This document shows positions 53,501-64,000 of a stretch of DNA of 64,000 nucleotides, piece after piece. The notes below the pieces were generated by a model that worked only from the letters and a program-made list of their open reading frames with translations, was not told the DNA's origin and made no database searches. The position numbers were made by a program, and so were the translations under genes. This DNA comes from Bacteroidota bacterium (lineage in GTDB: Bacteria > Bacteroidota > Bacteroidia > Bacteroidales > NBLH01), in the NCBI GenBank assembly GCA_025361565.1, contig JANYKN010000196.1:19084-83083 (forward strand), read 5' to 3'. The stretch's first letter is position 1. Every line of letters starts with the position of its first letter.

Positions 53501-54835
53501 ACCTAAACGGTGTAGGGTAGGAGCACGGTTTAACAATACCGGATGTCCTTTCAATACATTTTCCAGAATATCCCAAACTACAGGGTCTTTTCTATCAACT
53601 ATCTTTTTGGCTGATTTTACTGTTTTTACAATACCTCGCTCGATTAATTTTCTGATAATAAATGGTTTGTATAATTCAGCGGCCATGTCTTTTGGTATGC
53701 CACATTCATGAAGTTTCAATTCTGGGCCTACAACAATTACAGACCTTGCAGAATAGTCAACCCGCTTACCTAAAAGGTTTTGTCTAAACCTACCTTGTTT
53801 ACCTTTTAAACTGTCGCTCAGTGATTTAAGCGGTCTGTTTGCTTCTGTTTTAACAGCACTCGATTTTCTTGAGTTATCAAAAAGTGAATCAACAGCTTCT
53901 TGAAGCATTCTTTTTTCATTTCTTAGAATGATTTCAGGGGCTTTTATTTCGATTAACCTTTTTAAACGATTATTTCTGATAATTACCCGACGGTATAAAT
54001 CATTTAAATCTGATGTTGCAAACCTTCCACCATCTAGAGGAACCAATGGTCTTAATTCCGGTGGAATAACGGGTACAACTTTCACAATCATCCATTCAGG
54101 TTTATTGATATTTTTTGATGCCCTGAATGCATTAACAACTTGAAGCCTTTTTAAAGCATCATTCTTACGTTGTTGTGAAGTTTCCTTATTTGCTTTATCC
54201 CTTAACTCGTACACCATGCTATCCAAATCAATCCGCGAAAGCAGATCAAAAAGTGCATCAGCACCCATTTTTGCAATAAATTTATTGGGATCTGATTCGT
54301 CAAGCTGATGATTTTCTTTAGGTAAAGTATCTAATATTTCAATGTATTCTTCTTCAGTTAAAAAATCAAGATGTTTTATACCATCTTCCGATTTGATACC
54401 TGGCTGTATAACTACATATCTTTCATAATATATGATTGAATCAAGTTTTTTTGTAGGTAATCCAAGCAAATAGCCAATTTTATTTGGCAATGACCTGAAA
54501 TACCAGATATGTGCAACAGGAACAACGAGTGAAATATGACCTACACGTTCTCTTCGAACTTTCTTTTCAGTTACTTCAACACCGCAACGGTCGCATACTA
54601 TACCTTTATACCTGATTCTCTTATATTTTCCGCAATGACATTCGTAATCTTTTACCGGACCAAAAATCCTTTCGCAGAACAACCCATCTCTTTCAGGCTT
54701 GTACGTTCTGTAGTTAATTGTTTCTGGTTTTAATACTTCCCCACTTGAGTGTTCCAAAATCACCTCGGGAGAAGATAAACCAATAGAGATTTTTGTAAAA
54801 TCGCTTTTTACTTTTGTATCTCTTCTGAAAGCCAT
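50567..54835 (-). CDS. rpoC: RNA polymerase beta' subunit
   Basis: 1422 residues. The N-terminal zinc site is Cys66-x-Cys68 and Cys81-x2-Cys84 (ECHCGK, VCDRCG). The catalytic NADFDGDQM loop with three Mg-binding aspartates is near residue 470. The second zinc site ([15 protein letters not shown]) and the trigger loop region ([19 protein letters not shown]) follow. It forms the active centre of RNA polymerase with RpoB. It lies 74 bases after rpoB, and a perfect 12-bp hairpin sits in that gap. Confidence 0.98.
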   Translation of the reverse strand: MAFRRDTKVKSDFTKISIGLSSPEVILEHSSGEVLKPETINYRTYKPERDGLFCERIFGPVKDYECHCGKYKRIRYKGIVCDRCGVEVTEKKVRRERVGHISLVVPVAHIWYFRSLPNKIGYLLGLPTKKLDSIIYYERYVVIQPGIKSEDGIKHLDFLTEEEYIEILDTLPKENHQLDESDPNKFIAKMGADALFDLLSRIDLDSMVYELRDKANKETSQQRKNDALKRLQVVNAFRASKNINKPEWMIVKVVPVIPPELRPLVPLDGGRFATSDLNDLYRRVIIRNNRLKRLIEIKAPEIILRNEKRMLQEAVDSLFDNSRKSSAVKTEANRPLKSLSDSLKGKQGRFRQNLLGKRVDYSARSVIVVGPELKLHECGIPKDMAAELYKPFIIRKLIERGIVKTVKSAKKIVDRKDPVVWDILENVLKGHPVLLNRAPTLHRLGIQAFQPKLIEGKAIQLHPLVCTAFNADFDGDQMAVHLPLGNAAIIEAQLLMLASHNILNPANGAPITVPSQDMVLGLYYITKSRRSTPERSVKGEGLKFYSPEEAIIAYNEKAVELHAFVKVKVDVKEDGKIVNKMIETSLGRILFNQTVPKGYGYIDELLTKKALRDIIGSILKEKGTAATAQFLDDIKDLGYTMAFKGGLSFNLNDVIIPEAKAKMVKEGYDQVDEVMNNYNMGFITNNERYNQIIDVWTHTNSRLTQTVMNQLSSDNQGFNSVYMMLDSGARGSKEQIRQLSGMRGLMAKPQKSGSAGSEIIENPILSNFKEGLSVLEYFISTHGARKGLADTALKTADAGYLTRRLVDVAQDVIITHDDCGTLRGLVATTLKKNEEVVETLYERILGRTSVHDIYHPLTGKLIIENGEELTEEKSQIIDDSPIERVEIRSVLTCESKQGVCAKCYGRNLATGRMVQIGESVGVIAAQSIGEPGTQLTLRTFHVGGTASNIASESNVTAKYKGIAEFEELRTVDYNENGKTIQIVIGRMAELKIVDPNTQINLSTHSIPYGSKLYIENGQVVEKGAKICEWDPYNALIVAESKGKIEYKHLIEGVTFKRESDEQTGLMEIVVIETKDKTKNPEINILADNGELLKNYNLPTGAHIVVKEGDMVGSGEALVKIPRSMGKAGDITGGLPRVTELFEARNPSNPAVVSEIDGVVSFGKIKRGNREIVITSKTGNEKKYLVPLSKQILIQSNDYVRAGTALSDGAITPADILAIKGPTKVQEYIVNEVQEVYRLQGVKINDKHFEVIVRQMMKKVIIAEPGDTNFLEKQVVDKWEFMQENDEIYGKKVILDAGDSVNLHPGQLVSARKLRDENSLLKRKDLKLVESRDATSATSSQVLQGITKASLQTKSFMSAASFQETTKVLNEAAINGKIDYLEGLKENVIVGHLIPAGTGRREYRDIIVGSMEEYQTLMASKTE

Positions 54836-54867
54836 AGTTGAATCTTTATAAAATTAAATATGAGGTA

Positions 54868-54895
54868 GATTTAGCAAGTAAGCACTTGCTAAATC
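54868..54895 (-). repeat. Strong hairpin in the rpoB-rpoC gap
   Basis: GATTTAGCAAGT and ACTTGCTAAATC form a perfect 12-bp stem with the loop AAGC. On the minus-strand RNA the stem is followed by CTACC, without a U-tract, so a processing or stability signal is more likely than a terminator. Confidence 0.65.
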
Positions 54896-54909
54896 GTAAA
54901 TTGCTAATA

Positions 54910-57900
54910 TTATTCTAGTCTGATATTCAAACCCAGACCTCTTAGTTCGTGGAGCAACACATTTAGCGACTCAGGAATCCCTGGTTTTGGTAAAGGCTCA
55001 CCCTTTACAATTGCTTCATATGTTTTTGCCCGTCCAATTACATCATCAGATTTAACAGTAAGGATTTCCTGCAAGATATTGGCTGCACCAAAAGCTTCAA
55101 GTGCCCAAACTTCCATTTCTCCAAATCGCTGTCCTCCAAATTGAGCTTTTCCACCCAGTGGCTGTTGTGTAATCAATGAATAAGGACCTATTGACCTGGC
55201 GTGCATTTTATCATCAACCATGTGGCCAAGTTTCAGCATATAAATAACACCTACGGTACCAGGCTGATCAAATCTTTCACCCGTTCCACCATCGTATAAG
55301 TAGGTTCTACCATATCTAGGAACTTTGGCTTTATCAGTGTATGAATTTATTTCGTCAAGTGTAGCTCCATCAAAAATTGGCGATGCAAATTTCATCCCCA
55401 ACTCTTTACCTGCCCAACCTAAAACAGTTTCGTAGATTTGCCCAAGGTTCATCCTCGATGGCACACCAAGTGGATTCAAAACAATATCAACAGGTGTTCC
55501 ATTTTCCAAAAATGGCATATCTTCTTGTCGTACAATTCTGGCAACAATACCTTTGTTACCATGTCGTCCGGCCATCTTATCACCAACTTTGATTTTTCTC
55601 TTTTGAACGATATAAACTTTAGCCAATTGCACAATACCAATTGGTAGTTCGTCTCCGATTGAAATATTATATTTCTTTCTTCTAAATTTACCTTCAATTT
55701 CTTTATGCTTTGAAATATAATTGTAAAGTAAATTTTTGATTGTATCGTTTTTGGATTTATCTGTAGTCCATTTGTTAGCATTAACGTGCACATAATCAAT
55801 ATCTTGTAGCATTTTAACGCTAAATTTTGTACCTTTTGGGATAATTTCTACTCCGTAATAATCTTTTACTCCCTGCGAAGTTTTTCCATTTACCAGAATA
55901 AATAATTTATCAATCAGTCTGGAGCGTAATTCTTCAATCGAACTATCTTGTTCCCTGTCTAATTTATCAAGCAATGGTTTCTCTGCATTTTTGGATTTTC
56001 TATCCTTAATTGCACGAGAAAACAATTTTTTATCAATTACGGTACCAAATAATGATGGTGAAGCTTTTAGTGAAGCATCTTTAACATCACCTGCTTTATC
56101 TCCGAAAATAGCCCTTAACAATTTTTCTTCCGGCGAAGGGTCTGATTCTCCTTTTGGAGTAATCTTACCAATCAGAATATCACCAGGTTTAACGTCAGCT
56201 CCAATCCTGATCATTCCATTTTCATCAAGATTTTTGGTTGCTTCTTCACTAACATTAGGAATATCTGAGGTTAATTCTTCAAGACCGCGCTTTGTATCGC
56301 GTACTTCAAGAATATATTCATCAATGTGGATTGAAGTAAAAATATCATCTTTCACCACATTTTCTGAAATAACAATAGCATCTTCAAAGTTGTAACCTTT
56401 CCATGGCATAAAAGCTACCATAAGGTTTCTACCAAGAGCTAATTCACCTCCTTGTGTACCATAACCTTCAGTTAGAATTTGTCCTTTAACTAATTTTTCA
56501 CCTTTTGAAACTACAGGACGAAGATTAACGCTTGTGTTTTGATTCGTCTTTTTAAACTTTGGAAGAATATATCTTTTTATATCTTCGTCAAAACTTACAA
56601 ATTGCTCTTCTTCAGTTCTTGAATATCGCACTACAACTTCATTAGCATCAACGTATTCAACAACTCCTTCGCCTTCAGCAGTAACTAGTACCCTTGAGTC
56701 GTGCACAACTGTTTCTTCAAGACCAGTTCCAACAATTGGAGCAGCAGGTCTTAATAAAGGAACTGCTTGTCTCATCATGTTTGAGCCCATCAAGGCACGG
56801 TTCGCATCATCATGTTCCAGGAAAGGAATCAATGAAGCAGCGATAGATGCAATCTGATTTGGGGCAACATCCATTAAATGAATCTCTTCAGGTGATGCTA
56901 ATGGATAATCAGCTTCATACCTTGATTTTATCTTTGGATTTGCAAAATTACCTTTGTCATCAATGATTGCATTTGCCTGTGCAATTATTTTCGATTCTTC
57001 TTCTTCAGCACTTAAATATATAACACCTTCATTGCTTAAATCAACCTGACCGTTAGTAACTTGCCTGTATGGGGTTTCAATAAATCCCAAATTGTTGATT
57101 TTGGCGTAAACGCATAATGATGAAATAAGTCCGATATTCGGTCCCTCTGGAGTTTCAATTGGGCAAAGTCTTCCGTAGTGAGTATAGTGAACGTCACGCA
57201 CCTCAAAACCAGCTCTTTCTCTTGATAATCCACCAGGACCTAGTGCAGACATCCTTCGTTTGTGGGTCATTTCGGCCAATGGATTGGTCTGATCCATAAA
57301 CTGGGATAACTGGTTGGTACCAAAAAATGAATTAATAACAGATGATAAAGTTTTTGAATTAATCAAATCTATTGGTGTAAAAACCTCATTATCACGAACA
57401 TTCATTCTTTCACGGATTGTTCTTGACATACGGGCTAGTCCAACTCCAAATTGATTGTATAATTGCTCACCTACTGTTCTTACCCTCCTGTTGCTTAGAT
57501 GATCGATATCATCCACATCAGTTTTAGAATTGATAAGTTTGATGAGGTATTTTATAATTTCAGTAATGTCCTCTTTGGTAAGTACTTTCACATCTATGGC
57601 TGTTGTTAAGCCAAGTTTTCTATTGATTCGGTATCTACCTACTTCACCTAAATCATACCTTTTATCTGAAAAGAATAATTTGTCGATAACATCACGGGCT
57701 GTCGCTTCATCAGGTGGCTCAGAGTTACGAAGTTGCCTGTATATATGCAATACAGCTTCTTTTTCCGAATTACAAGGATCTCTTTGTAAGGTATTGTATA
57801 TAATTGAATAATCAGAATGATTATGACCTTCCTTGTGAACAAGAATTGTTTCGGCACCTGAATCGATAATCTCATTAACGTGACTATCTTCAATGACGGT

Positions 57901-58710
57901 TTCCCTGTCAATGATTATTTCATTACGTTCAATAGAAACTACTTCACCGGTATCTTCATCAACAAAATCTTCAACCCATGTTTTTAAAACACGTGCAGCT
58001 AGTTTTTTTCCAACAATCCCTTTTAATGCAGTTTTTGTAACTTTTATCTCATCTGCAAGATCGAAAATTTCCAGAACATCCTTATCGCCTTCATAACCAA
58101 TTGCACGCAGCAAGGTTGTTACGGGTAACTTTTTCTTTCTGTCAATATACGCATACATCACATTATTGATGTCTGTAGCAAATTCTATCCAGGAACCTTT
58201 AAAAGGAATAATTCTGGCAGAATATAATTTTGTTCCATTGGCATGCAAACTTTGACCAAAGAATACACCAGGTGAACGGTGAAGTTGCGATACCACAACC
58301 CTTTCTGCTCCGTTAACAACAAAAGTCCCTCTCGGGGTCATATATGGAACTGTTCCAAGATATACATCCTGAACAATTGTTTCAAAATCTTCATGCTCAG
58401 GATCTGTGCAAAAAAGTTTTAATTTCGCTTTTAGCGGAATACTAAAAGTAAGGCCCCTTTCCAAACATTCTTCAATAGTGTATCGGGGAGGATCGATATA
58501 ATAATCGATAAATTCTAAAACGAAGTTATTCCGGGTATCTGTTATCGGAAAATTCTCGGCAAAGACTTTAAACAAGCCTTCTTGTTTTCTTTTTTCCGGA
58601 GTTGTATCCAATTGAAAAAAATCCTGAAAAGATTTCAACTGGATTTCTAAAAAATCAGGATATTCGAGCTGATTTTTTGTTTTTGCAAAACTTATTCTTT
58701 TAGTAGACAT
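54910..58710 (-). CDS. rpoB: RNA polymerase beta subunit
   Basis: 1266 residues, normal for Bacteroidota. The rifampicin-binding region (about 465-490) reads [19 protein letters not shown] and [10 protein letters not shown]; the residues most often changed in resistance (the Asp of FMDQ, the His of THKRR, the Ser of MSALGPG) are wild type, so sensitivity is expected from this gene. The C-terminal [33 protein letters not shown] and LNIRLE end are typical. It is separated from rplL by 103 bases that hold a hairpin terminator. Confidence 0.98.
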   Translation of the reverse strand: MSTKRISFAKTKNQLEYPDFLEIQLKSFQDFFQLDTTPEKRKQEGLFKVFAENFPITDTRNNFVLEFIDYYIDPPRYTIEECLERGLTFSIPLKAKLKLFCTDPEHEDFETIVQDVYLGTVPYMTPRGTFVVNGAERVVVSQLHRSPGVFFGQSLHANGTKLYSARIIPFKGSWIEFATDINNVMYAYIDRKKKLPVTTLLRAIGYEGDKDVLEIFDLADEIKVTKTALKGIVGKKLAARVLKTWVEDFVDEDTGEVVSIERNEIIIDRETVIEDSHVNEIIDSGAETILVHKEGHNHSDYSIIYNTLQRDPCNSEKEAVLHIYRQLRNSEPPDEATARDVIDKLFFSDKRYDLGEVGRYRINRKLGLTTAIDVKVLTKEDITEIIKYLIKLINSKTDVDDIDHLSNRRVRTVGEQLYNQFGVGLARMSRTIRERMNVRDNEVFTPIDLINSKTLSSVINSFFGTNQLSQFMDQTNPLAEMTHKRRMSALGPGGLSRERAGFEVRDVHYTHYGRLCPIETPEGPNIGLISSLCVYAKINNLGFIETPYRQVTNGQVDLSNEGVIYLSAEEEESKIIAQANAIIDDKGNFANPKIKSRYEADYPLASPEEIHLMDVAPNQIASIAASLIPFLEHDDANRALMGSNMMRQAVPLLRPAAPIVGTGLEETVVHDSRVLVTAEGEGVVEYVDANEVVVRYSRTEEEQFVSFDEDIKRYILPKFKKTNQNTSVNLRPVVSKGEKLVKGQILTEGYGTQGGELALGRNLMVAFMPWKGYNFEDAIVISENVVKDDIFTSIHIDEYILEVRDTKRGLEELTSDIPNVSEEATKNLDENGMIRIGADVKPGDILIGKITPKGESDPSPEEKLLRAIFGDKAGDVKDASLKASPSLFGTVIDKKLFSRAIKDRKSKNAEKPLLDKLDREQDSSIEELRSRLIDKLFILVNGKTSQGVKDYYGVEIIPKGTKFSVKMLQDIDYVHVNANKWTTDKSKNDTIKNLLYNYISKHKEIEGKFRRKKYNISIGDELPIGIVQLAKVYIVQKRKIKVGDKMAGRHGNKGIVARIVRQEDMPFLENGTPVDIVLNPLGVPSRMNLGQIYETVLGWAGKELGMKFASPIFDGATLDEINSYTDKAKVPRYGRTYLYDGGTGERFDQPGTVGVIYMLKLGHMVDDKMHARSIGPYSLITQQPLGGKAQFGGQRFGEMEVWALEAFGAANILQEILTVKSDDVIGRAKTYEAIVKGEPLPKPGIPESLNVLLHELRGLGLNIRLE

Positions 58711-58747
58711 TTAGTTGAATGGATTAATTGAACCTAAGAATAACGAC

Positions 58748-58788
58748 AAAAAGGCTTAGCATACCTTTTATCAGAAGGATGCTAAACC
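58748..58788 (-). terminator. Partial terminator/attenuator between rplL and rpoB
   Basis: On the minus strand GGTTTAGCAT pairs with ATGCTAAGCC (one G-U), with an inner CCTT/AAGG, and TTTTTG follows. It sits between rplL and rpoB, where many bacteria have a leaky terminator that lowers polymerase expression below that of ribosomal protein L7/L12. Confidence 0.75.
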
Positions 58789-58813
58789 CGAGACCTTTTA
58801 ATAAGGAATTTTA

Positions 58814-59188
58814 TTATTTAAGTTCAACTTCTGCTCCAGCTTCTACCAATTGAGCTTTGAGTGATTCAGCCTCTTCTTTTGATACTCCTTCTTTGATTGC
58901 TTTTGGTGCAGCATCTACAAGATCTTTAGCATCTTTAAGTGAAACTCCAGACAATTCTTTTACTAGCTTAACAATAGCTAATTTAGCACCACCTGGGTGT
59001 TTAAGAATTACATCAAAGGTACTTTTTTCTTCTGCAGCAACAGCTGAATCTGCAACAGGTGCAGCAACTGCAACAGCAGCAGCTGCAGGTTCAATACCAT
59101 ACTCATCTTTAAGTATTTTAGATAGTTCATTTACTTCTTTAACAGTAAGATTAACTAATTGTTCTGCAAACGCTTTTAAATCTGCCAT
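58814..59188 (-). CDS. rplL: Ribosomal protein bL12 (L7/L12)
   Basis: 124 residues: an N-terminal dimerisation part ([20 protein letters not shown]), an Ala/Val-rich hinge ([20 protein letters not shown]), and the C-terminal factor-binding domain ([38 protein letters not shown]). It forms the ribosomal stalk that recruits translation GTPases. It lies 33 bases after rplJ. Confidence 0.98.
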   Translation of the reverse strand: MADLKAFAEQLVNLTVKEVNELSKILKDEYGIEPAAAAVAVAAPVADSAVAAEEKSTFDVILKHPGGAKLAIVKLVKELSGVSLKDAKDLVDAAPKAIKEGVSKEEAESLKAQLVEAGAEVELK

Positions 59189-59221
59189 TTTTCTTTATTA
59201 TTTAATTAAATTTATAAATTA

Positions 59222-59740
59222 TTATTCTTTATCTGATAGAGTTTTTAAAACTCCTGCAAGGGTTTGACCCCCTGATTGTAACTGAGAAACAACATTCTTG
59301 ATTGGAGATTGCAACAATGCAACAATATCTGCAATAAGTTCATCCCTTGATTTAACATTGGTAAGGAACTCCAATTGATCATCTCCAATATAACATGCTT
59401 CTTCAACAAAAGCTGCCTTTAAAATAGGCTTTTTGTTTTTTCTTCTGAATTCTTTAATCAATTTAGCAGGGCTATTTCCTACTTCAGAAAACATTATCGA
59501 AGTATTATCTTCTAACACATTAAATAATTCTGAAGCATTTTTCTTAGAATTTTCAAGTGCTTTTTTTAATAATGTATTTTTTACTACCTGTAATTTAATA
59601 TCCTGTTTAAAACATTCCCTTCTTAAGGCACTTGTAGCCACTGAATTAAGAGCGGAAATATCTGCAAGATAAAAATGACTGGAAGAATTAATCTGTTCTG
59701 TAAGATTATTGATTAAATTGCTTTTATCTTCCCGTTTCAT
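59222..59740 (-). CDS. rplJ: Ribosomal protein uL10
   Basis: 172 residues: the rRNA-binding N-terminal domain (HFYLADISALNSVATSALRR, VVKNTLLKKAL) and a C-terminal helix that holds L12 dimers (SRDELIADIVALLQSPIKNV). It starts 20 bases after rplA, so there is little room for the separate L10 leader known in other phyla. Confidence 0.97.
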   Translation of the reverse strand: MKREDKSNLINNLTEQINSSSHFYLADISALNSVATSALRRECFKQDIKLQVVKNTLLKKALENSKKNASELFNVLEDNTSIMFSEVGNSPAKLIKEFRRKNKKPILKAAFVEEACYIGDDQLEFLTNVKSRDELIADIVALLQSPIKNVVSQLQSGGQTLAGVLKTLSDKE

Positions 59741-59760
59741 ACTTTACTAGTCTTTTATTA

Positions 59761-60456
59761 TTATTCACTAACTGATTTGACATCAATTTGAATTCCAGGG
59801 CTCATTGTGCTAGAAAGGTAAACACTTTTCATATATGTACCTTTTGCTGAGCTTGGTTTCAATTTATTAATTGTCAGTAAAAATTCACGGGCATTATCAA
59901 TGATTTTATCCGGTGAAAATGAAACCTTTCCGATAGAGGTATGAACTATTCCATATTTATCGACTTTAAAATCAATTTTACCTAATTTTACTTCTTTGAC
60001 TGCATTTCCAACTTCCATGGTAACTGTACCACTCTTTGGATTTGGCATTAAACCGCGTGGACCTAATATACGTCCAAGTGCACCAACTTTTGCCATTACG
60101 GATGGCATTGTAATAATTACGTCAATATCCGTCCAACCACCTTTGATTTTGTCAATAAACTCATCAAGTCCAACATAATCGGCACCAGCATTTTTGGCTT
60201 CTTCTTCCTTATCAGGAGTACATAAAACCAAAACTTTCTTATCTTTACCGGTTCCATGGGGCAACGAAACAATTCCTCTAACCATTTGATTTGCTTTTCG
60301 GGGATCTACTCCCAAACGCACATCAATATCTACTGAAGCATCGAATTTAGTAGTTGTAATTTCTTTTACCAAACTTGCTGCTTCTGCTAAGGCGTATTGT
60401 TTATTCTTGTCCAATTTGTCAAGAACCAGTTTCTTATTTTTAGTAAGCTTAGCCAT
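59761..60456 (-). CDS. rplA: Ribosomal protein uL1
   Basis: 231 residues with the family marks [35 protein letters not shown], the signature [15 protein letters not shown] and [14 protein letters not shown]. It binds 23S rRNA at the mobile stalk; in many bacteria it also represses its own operon. It is 16 bases after rplK. Confidence 0.98.
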   Translation of the reverse strand: MAKLTKNKKLVLDKLDKNKQYALAEAASLVKEITTTKFDASVDIDVRLGVDPRKANQMVRGIVSLPHGTGKDKKVLVLCTPDKEEEAKNAGADYVGLDEFIDKIKGGWTDIDVIITMPSVMAKVGALGRILGPRGLMPNPKSGTVTMEVGNAVKEVKLGKIDFKVDKYGIVHTSIGKVSFSPDKIIDNAREFLLTINKLKPSSAKGTYMKSVYLSSTMSPGIQIDVKSVSE

Positions 60457-60472
60457 TTTTTTACTTAATCAA

Positions 60473-60919
60473 TTAATTAATACTATCAGGAAACTGTCCT
60501 GAAACTGTAATTCCCATGCTCCTAGCTGTTCCTGCTACTATTCTCATTGCCGACGATAATTTGAAAGCATTTAAATCAGCCATTTTTTCTTCAGCAACTT
60601 GCTTTACCTGTTCCCAGGAAATGGTGGCTACTTTCACCCTGTTGGGTTCAGCTGAGCCTGATTTAAGCTTAGCAATTTCTAATAACTGAACAGCAACTGG
60701 AGGCGTTTTAGTTATAAAGTCAAAAGATTTGTCTGCATATACTGTAATGATTACCGGTATAATTTTCCCCGCTCTATCTTGAGTTCTTGCATTAAATTGT
60801 TTGCAAAACTCCATGATATTCACACCTTTAGAACCTAATGCTGGTCCTACTGGAGGCGAAGGATTTGCAGCTCCACCTTTGATTTGTAACTTGATTAAAC
60901 CTGCAACTTCTTTTGCCAT
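60473..60919 (-). CDS. rplK: Ribosomal protein uL11
   Basis: 148 residues. [20 protein letters not shown] at the start, [13 protein letters not shown], and the C-terminal rRNA-binding [13 protein letters not shown] are typical. It forms the GTPase-associated centre with 23S rRNA. It lies 94 bases after nusG. Confidence 0.98.
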   Translation of the reverse strand: MAKEVAGLIKLQIKGGAANPSPPVGPALGSKGVNIMEFCKQFNARTQDRAGKIIPVIITVYADKSFDFITKTPPVAVQLLEIAKLKSGSAEPNRVKVATISWEQVKQVAEEKMADLNAFKLSSAMRIVAGTARSMGITVSGQFPDSIN

Positions 60920-61013
60920 TTTAATTAATTTACTATTTAGTTTATCTGATAGTTATATAGGAAGCATTTATTATAAATCTTTTCATAACTATCCCTTGGG
61001 ATCTATAATTATT

Positions 61014-61562
61014 TTATTCTTTAGCGACTTGCAAAAAACCAAGCTCAAGCGGTGTTTTTCTACCAAATATTTTCACCATCACTTTTAGTTTTTTCTTTTC
61101 ATTATTTACTTCGTCAATTGTTCCAGTGAAACCATTGAAAGGTCCATCTATTACTTTAACTGACTCTCCGACAAAATAAGGTATATTTAATTCCTCATCG
61201 CTGGCAGCAAGTTCATCGACTTTCCCCAAAATTCTGTTTACTTCATTTTGTCTGAGTGGTACAGGATTTCCACCTTTTTCAGCGCCAAGAAATCCAATAA
61301 CATTGGTAATATTTTTTATAATATGTGGAATTTCGCCTTCAAGGTAGGCTTCAATTAAAACATATCCAGGATAAAAACTCCTTTCTTTACTTATTTTTTT
61401 ACCATTTCTAATCTGATAAACTCTTTCAGTTGGAATTAATACCTGTGAAACATGATCCTGAAGGCCTAGTAGTGCAATTTCATTTTCGATAGATTCTTTG
61501 ACCTTCTTTTCTTTACCGCCAATTGCCCTGACTACATACCATTTTTTTTCTAATTCAGCCAT
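61014..61562 (-). CDS. nusG: Transcription termination/antitermination protein NusG
   Basis: 182 residues: an NGN domain ([45 protein letters not shown]) and a C-terminal KOW domain ([20 protein letters not shown]). It binds RNA polymerase and couples it to Rho or the ribosome. It is eight bases after secE. Confidence 0.97.
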   Translation of the reverse strand: MAELEKKWYVVRAIGGKEKKVKESIENEIALLGLQDHVSQVLIPTERVYQIRNGKKISKERSFYPGYVLIEAYLEGEIPHIIKNITNVIGFLGAEKGGNPVPLRQNEVNRILGKVDELAASDEELNIPYFVGESVKVIDGPFNGFTGTIDEVNNEKKKLKVMVKIFGRKTPLELGFLQVAKE

Positions 61563-61570
61563 TTTTTTTG

Positions 61571-61768
61571 TTATGCTGTGAAAAATAATCCATAAATAGC
61601 CTTCATGATTTGGCTAAACGAGGCATCCATCAAATAGATGATTATTGCAATAATTAATGATGCAACCATAACTATAATTGCACTATTCTGTAATTCTTGC
61701 CAACTTGGCCAAGTCACTTTTTGTGTCAATTCCTTATATGATTCTGCAAAGTATAATTTCAATTTCAT
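61571..61768 (-). CDS. secE: Preprotein translocase subunit SecE
   Basis: 65 residues, the short single-helix form. The amphipathic start [20 protein letters not shown] is the family signature and is followed by one membrane helix ([20 protein letters not shown]). It stabilises SecY in the inner membrane. Confidence 0.96.
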   Translation of the reverse strand: MKLKLYFAESYKELTQKVTWPSWQELQNSAIIVMVASLIIAIIIYLMDASFSQIMKAIYGLFFTA

Positions 61769-61868
61769 CTGTTTCTATTTTACTGATTTTTTTTGTCAGA
61801 TTATAATTCCGTAAAATGAAATAATATTTATCTTTTCATCACAGATAATTCTAATCTTAATTTGTTAG

Positions 61869-61941
61869 CACGGGAGGAGCGACTCGAACGCCCGACACCT
61901 GGTTTTGGAGACCAGTGCTCTACCAACTGAGCTACACCCGT
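61869..61941 (-). tRNA. trnW: tRNA-Trp (CCA)
   Basis: The minus strand has the D-arm GTAGCTCAGTTGGTAGAGC, the anticodon loop CTCCAAA inside CTGGT/ACCAG, and the T-loop GGGCG TTCGAGT CGCTC. The anticodon CCA decodes UGG. The acceptor stem has one T-T mismatch near its base. No 3' CCA is encoded. It lies between tuf and secE. Confidence 0.96.
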
Positions 61942-62023
61942 AAACCCTTGATATATTTAAAAGTAGATTCGATAATATAAATATTACCGAATCGTACTAT
62001 AAACTTATTTCAGTAATTTTATA

Positions 62024-63211
62024 TTACTCAAGAATTTCGGTTACTTGTCCAGCACCAACAGTTCTACCACCTTCGCGAATTGCAAAACGTAAACCTTGTG
62101 TCATCGCTACTGGGTAAATTAAATTTACTTCGATAGTGATATTATCACCTGGCATAACCATTTCCATTCCTTCTGGAAGTATAATTTCACCTGTAATATC
62201 CAAAGTTCTTAAATAGAATTGCGGTCTGTATTTATTATGGAATGGAGTATGACGTCCACCTTCTTCTTTTTTCAATACATAAACCTCAGCTTTGAATTTT
62301 GTATGAGGAGTTATAGATCCTGGTTTTGCAATAACCATTCCTCTTTTGATTGCCTCTTTATCAATACCTCTTAATAGTAGACCAACGTTATCACCAGCCT
62401 GACCATCGTCTAGGATTTTTCTAAACATTTCTACTCCAGTAACTACTGATTTTAAGTTTTCAGCACCAAGCCCGATAATTTGAACTGGATCGCCAGTATG
62501 AATTTGACCTGTTTCAATTCTACCTGTAGCTACAGTACCTCTACCAGTGATAGAAAATACATCTTCAACTGGCATTAAAAAATCTTTATCAATTGCACGA
62601 GGAGGAATTGGAATCCAAGTATCAACTGCATGCATTAATTCCATCACTTTTTCTTCCCATTGTGGTTCGCCATTTAAAGCACCAAGAGCAGAACCTAAAA
62701 TAACAGGAGTATTATCTCCATCAAATTCATAGAATGAAAGCAGTTCTCTTACTTCCATTTCTACAAGTTCTAGTAGTTCAGGATCGTCAACCATGTCAAC
62801 TTTATTGATAAACACAACCAATTTAGGGACGTTTACTTGTCTTGCTAACAAAATGTGCTCTCTAGTTTGAGGCATTGGACCATCAGTACCGGCAACAACG
62901 ATGATTGCACCATCCATCTGAGCAGCACCAGTAACCATGTTCTTAACATAGTCAGCGTGACCTGGACAGTCTACGTGGGCATAGTGACGATTTTCTGTTG
63001 AATACTCAACGTGTGCTGTATTAATAGTAATACCCCTTTCTTTTTCTTCAGGAGCATTATCAATAGAATCGAAAGTTTTAATTTCGCACAATCCTTTTTT
63101 ATGCAATACCATAGTGATGGCAGCAGTAAGAGTAGTCTTTCCGTGATCCACGTGACCAATGGTACCTACATTGACGTGAGGTTTCGACCTGTTAAATTTT
63201 TCTTTAGCCAT
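62024..63211 (-). CDS. tuf: Elongation factor Tu
   Basis: 395 residues. The G motifs are GHVDHGKT (19-26), DCPGHADYV and the NKVD of [11 protein letters not shown]; the effector loop [15 protein letters not shown] is conserved. The end [11 protein letters not shown] is normal. It brings aminoacyl-tRNA to the ribosome. It follows the tRNA cluster by 66 bases and is probably read from the same promoter. Confidence 0.98.
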   Translation of the reverse strand: MAKEKFNRSKPHVNVGTIGHVDHGKTTLTAAITMVLHKKGLCEIKTFDSIDNAPEEKERGITINTAHVEYSTENRHYAHVDCPGHADYVKNMVTGAAQMDGAIIVVAGTDGPMPQTREHILLARQVNVPKLVVFINKVDMVDDPELLELVEMEVRELLSFYEFDGDNTPVILGSALGALNGEPQWEEKVMELMHAVDTWIPIPPRAIDKDFLMPVEDVFSITGRGTVATGRIETGQIHTGDPVQIIGLGAENLKSVVTGVEMFRKILDDGQAGDNVGLLLRGIDKEAIKRGMVIAKPGSITPHTKFKAEVYVLKKEEGGRHTPFHNKYRPQFYLRTLDITGEIILPEGMEMVMPGDNITIEVNLIYPVAMTQGLRFAIREGGRTVGAGQVTEILE

Positions 63212-63277
63212 GATTTCTAAAATATTTGTAGTTTACTTAAGTGATTACGAAAATTCGTGAAATAAATTAACATATAG

Positions 63278-63350
63278 AGCCAATGAGGGGATTTGAACCC
63301 CTGACCTCTTCCTTACCAAGGAAACGCTCTACCAACTGAGCTACATCGGC
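63278..63350 (-). tRNA. trnT: tRNA-Thr (GGT)
   Basis: Minus strand GCCGATG acceptor, D-arm TAGCTCAGTTGGTAGAGC, anticodon loop TTGGTAA, T-arm GGGGTTCAAATCCCC, 3' arm CATTGGC with discriminator T. Anticodon GGT reads ACC and ACU. No CCA encoded. Confidence 0.95.
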
Positions 63351-63360
63351 CAAAAAAGCG

Positions 63361-63433
63361 AGCGGGAGACGAGGCTCGAACCCGCGACCTTCAGCTTGGA
63401 AGGCTGACGCTCTACCAACTGAGCTACTCCCGC
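63361..63433 (-). tRNA. trnG: tRNA-Gly (TCC)
   Basis: Minus strand GCGGGAG acceptor, anticodon loop CTTCCAA in TCAGC/GCTGA, T-arm with GGTTCGAGCC, 3' arm CTCCCGC and discriminator T. Anticodon TCC reads GGA and GGG. It is ten bases upstream of tRNA-Thr (GGT). Confidence 0.95.
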
Positions 63434-63440
63434 TTTTTTT

Positions 63441-63525
63441 TGGTGGGGGGAGGAGGATTCGAACCTCCGAAGGCGAAGCCAACAGATTTACAGTCTGCCC
63501 CATTTGACCGCTCTGGTATCCCCCC
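63441..63525 (-). tRNA. trnY: tRNA-Tyr (GTA), 3' CCA encoded
   Basis: A class II tRNA with a long variable arm (TTGGCTTCGCCTTCG). Minus strand acceptor GGGGGGA pairs with TCCCCCC, the anticodon loop is CTGTAAA, the T-arm GGAGGTTCGAATCCTCC. The discriminator A is followed by CCA in the DNA, unlike the other tRNAs of the window. Confidence 0.95.
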
Positions 63526-63556
63526 AGACCACACACACAACATTTTACTTTTACTG

Positions 63557-63630
63557 AGCCGATGGAGGGATTCGAACCCCCGACCAGCTGATTACAAATC
63601 AGCTGCTCTGGCCAACTGAGCTACACCGGC
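63557..63630 (-). tRNA. trnT: tRNA-Thr (TGT)
   Basis: Minus strand GCCGGTG acceptor, D-arm TAGCTCAGTTGGCCAGAGC, anticodon loop TTTGTAA in GCTGA/TCAGC, T-arm GGGGGTTCGAATCCC, 3' arm CATCGGC and discriminator T. Anticodon TGT reads ACA and ACG. It is the first gene of the tRNA-tuf transcript. Acceptor stem has one G-T type pair. Confidence 0.95.
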
Positions 63631-63647
63631 GCTGCTGTTTTGGGCTG

Positions 63648-63680
63648 CAAAGGTAGATAAAAGTTTTAATCTTCCTACAA
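63648..63680 (-). promoter_or_regulatory. Promoter of the tRNA-tuf transcript
   Basis: Minus strand TTG (63680-63678), 22 bases, TACCTTTG (63655-63648), 17 bases before the first tRNA. The same region has a second TTG three bases further up. Confidence 0.6.
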
Positions 63681-63740
63681 CAACCCCAAATTTTATTGAG
63701 ACTTTTTAAATATTTTCAAGGAACACCGCCGCTTTTCAAC

Positions 63741-63769
63741 AAAGCAGTCCCTCTTGTTAAAGGGACTGC
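63741..63769 (-). terminator. Probable terminator after hpf
   Basis: GCAGTCCCT (63744-63752) and AGGGACTGC (63761-63769) form a perfect 9-bp stem with an eight-base loop. On the minus strand it is followed by TTTGTTG, a weak T-tract. It separates hpf from the tRNA-tuf promoter. Confidence 0.55.
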
Positions 63770-63836
63770 AAATGTAAGAAGGTTTTTTGGAATTCCAAAT
63801 ACCTAAATAAAAAATATTAATGTTTTTTATCTTTGA

Positions 63837-64000
63837 TTAATCTTTTAACTTTTCTTTATATTTTACTAATTGTTTTCGTAACGCTTCTAACGCTGTATCA
63901 GTTGCTTCTTCGAAGGTCTTACATTGTTTTTTTGCAAATAAATCATTTCCTCTGATTTCTAATCTGATTTCTGCAATCTTGTTTTCCGGAGTATCCGTGT
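63837..64000 (-). CDS. hpf: Ribosome hibernation promoting factor, cut by the window edge
   Basis: The last 54 residues are visible, read from the right edge: PENKIAEIRLEIRGNDLFAK, then KQCKTFEEATDTALEALRKQ and the end KYKEKLKD. This is the C-terminal half of the single-domain HPF/RaiA (ribosomal subunit interface) protein, which binds the 30S subunit and silences ribosomes in stationary phase. The short form lacks the long-HPF dimerisation domain. The start lies beyond the window. Confidence 0.88.
   Translation of the reverse strand, partial: TDTPENKIAEIRLEIRGNDLFAKKQCKTFEEATDTALEALRKQLVKYKEKLKD

Overview
The window is a chromosome segment of an AT-rich member of the Bacteroidota. The evidence is the low GC content, the near absence of Shine-Dalgarno sequences, several promoters of the phylum type (-33 TTG, 18-22 bases, -7 TAnnTTTG), typical families (DUF4199, DUF3108, DUF3467, OmpA proteins with PD40 propellers) and the order hpf - tRNAs - tuf - tRNA-Trp - secE - nusG - rplKAJL - rpoBC. 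The order or genus cannot be fixed from the sequence alone.

Left part (1-28 kb): mostly housekeeping and envelope genes in small units. These are a cut OmpA-family protein, a DUF3108 protein, a nitroreductase, a fructose-6-phosphate aldolase-type transaldolase, the SRP RNA gene, a DUF4199 membrane protein, a glycosyltransferase, a degenerate LTA-synthase-like protein, a DHFR-like protein, a radical SAM protein, MqnA with an EI24 membrane protein, a creD gene split by an in-frame stop, a TPR/SpoIIE phosphatase facing a STAS-like protein, a half-length DUF1456 protein, RarD, two tandem LpxL-like acyltransferases, an SPFH protein with an NAD-kinase-like partner, a usp-hemerythrin-nadE operon, a TsaC-type protein and a lipase-like hydrolase.

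Middle (28-50 kb): a frameshifted REP-associated (RAYT) transposase lies between inverted palindromes, next to a twelve-unit array with a period of 21-22 bp, before an AraC regulator. Branched-chain amino acid synthesis follows: ilvC on the plus strand, and ilvD-ilvB-ilvN on the minus strand behind an Ile/Val/Leu-rich leader peptide and a terminator with a matching antiterminator pairing. Then come a VTT protein, an MsbA-like ABC exporter, a glycosyltransferase, purB, a MazG-like protein, and a two-gene operon of a 1373-residue RecQ-like helicase with a membrane-anchored coiled-coil protein. A large OmpA/PD40 protein faces that operon.

Right part (50-64 kb): the minus-strand transcription and translation block, from the cut hpf gene through four tRNAs, tuf, tRNA-Trp, secE, nusG, four ribosomal protein genes, rpoB and rpoC to a DUF3467 gene that ends at a bidirectional terminator.

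The least ordinary parts are the ilv attenuator, the helicase/coiled-coil operon, the RAYT-REP-array region, the split creD gene and several families of intergenic repeats. All functions are inferred from sequence reading; no database search was possible.
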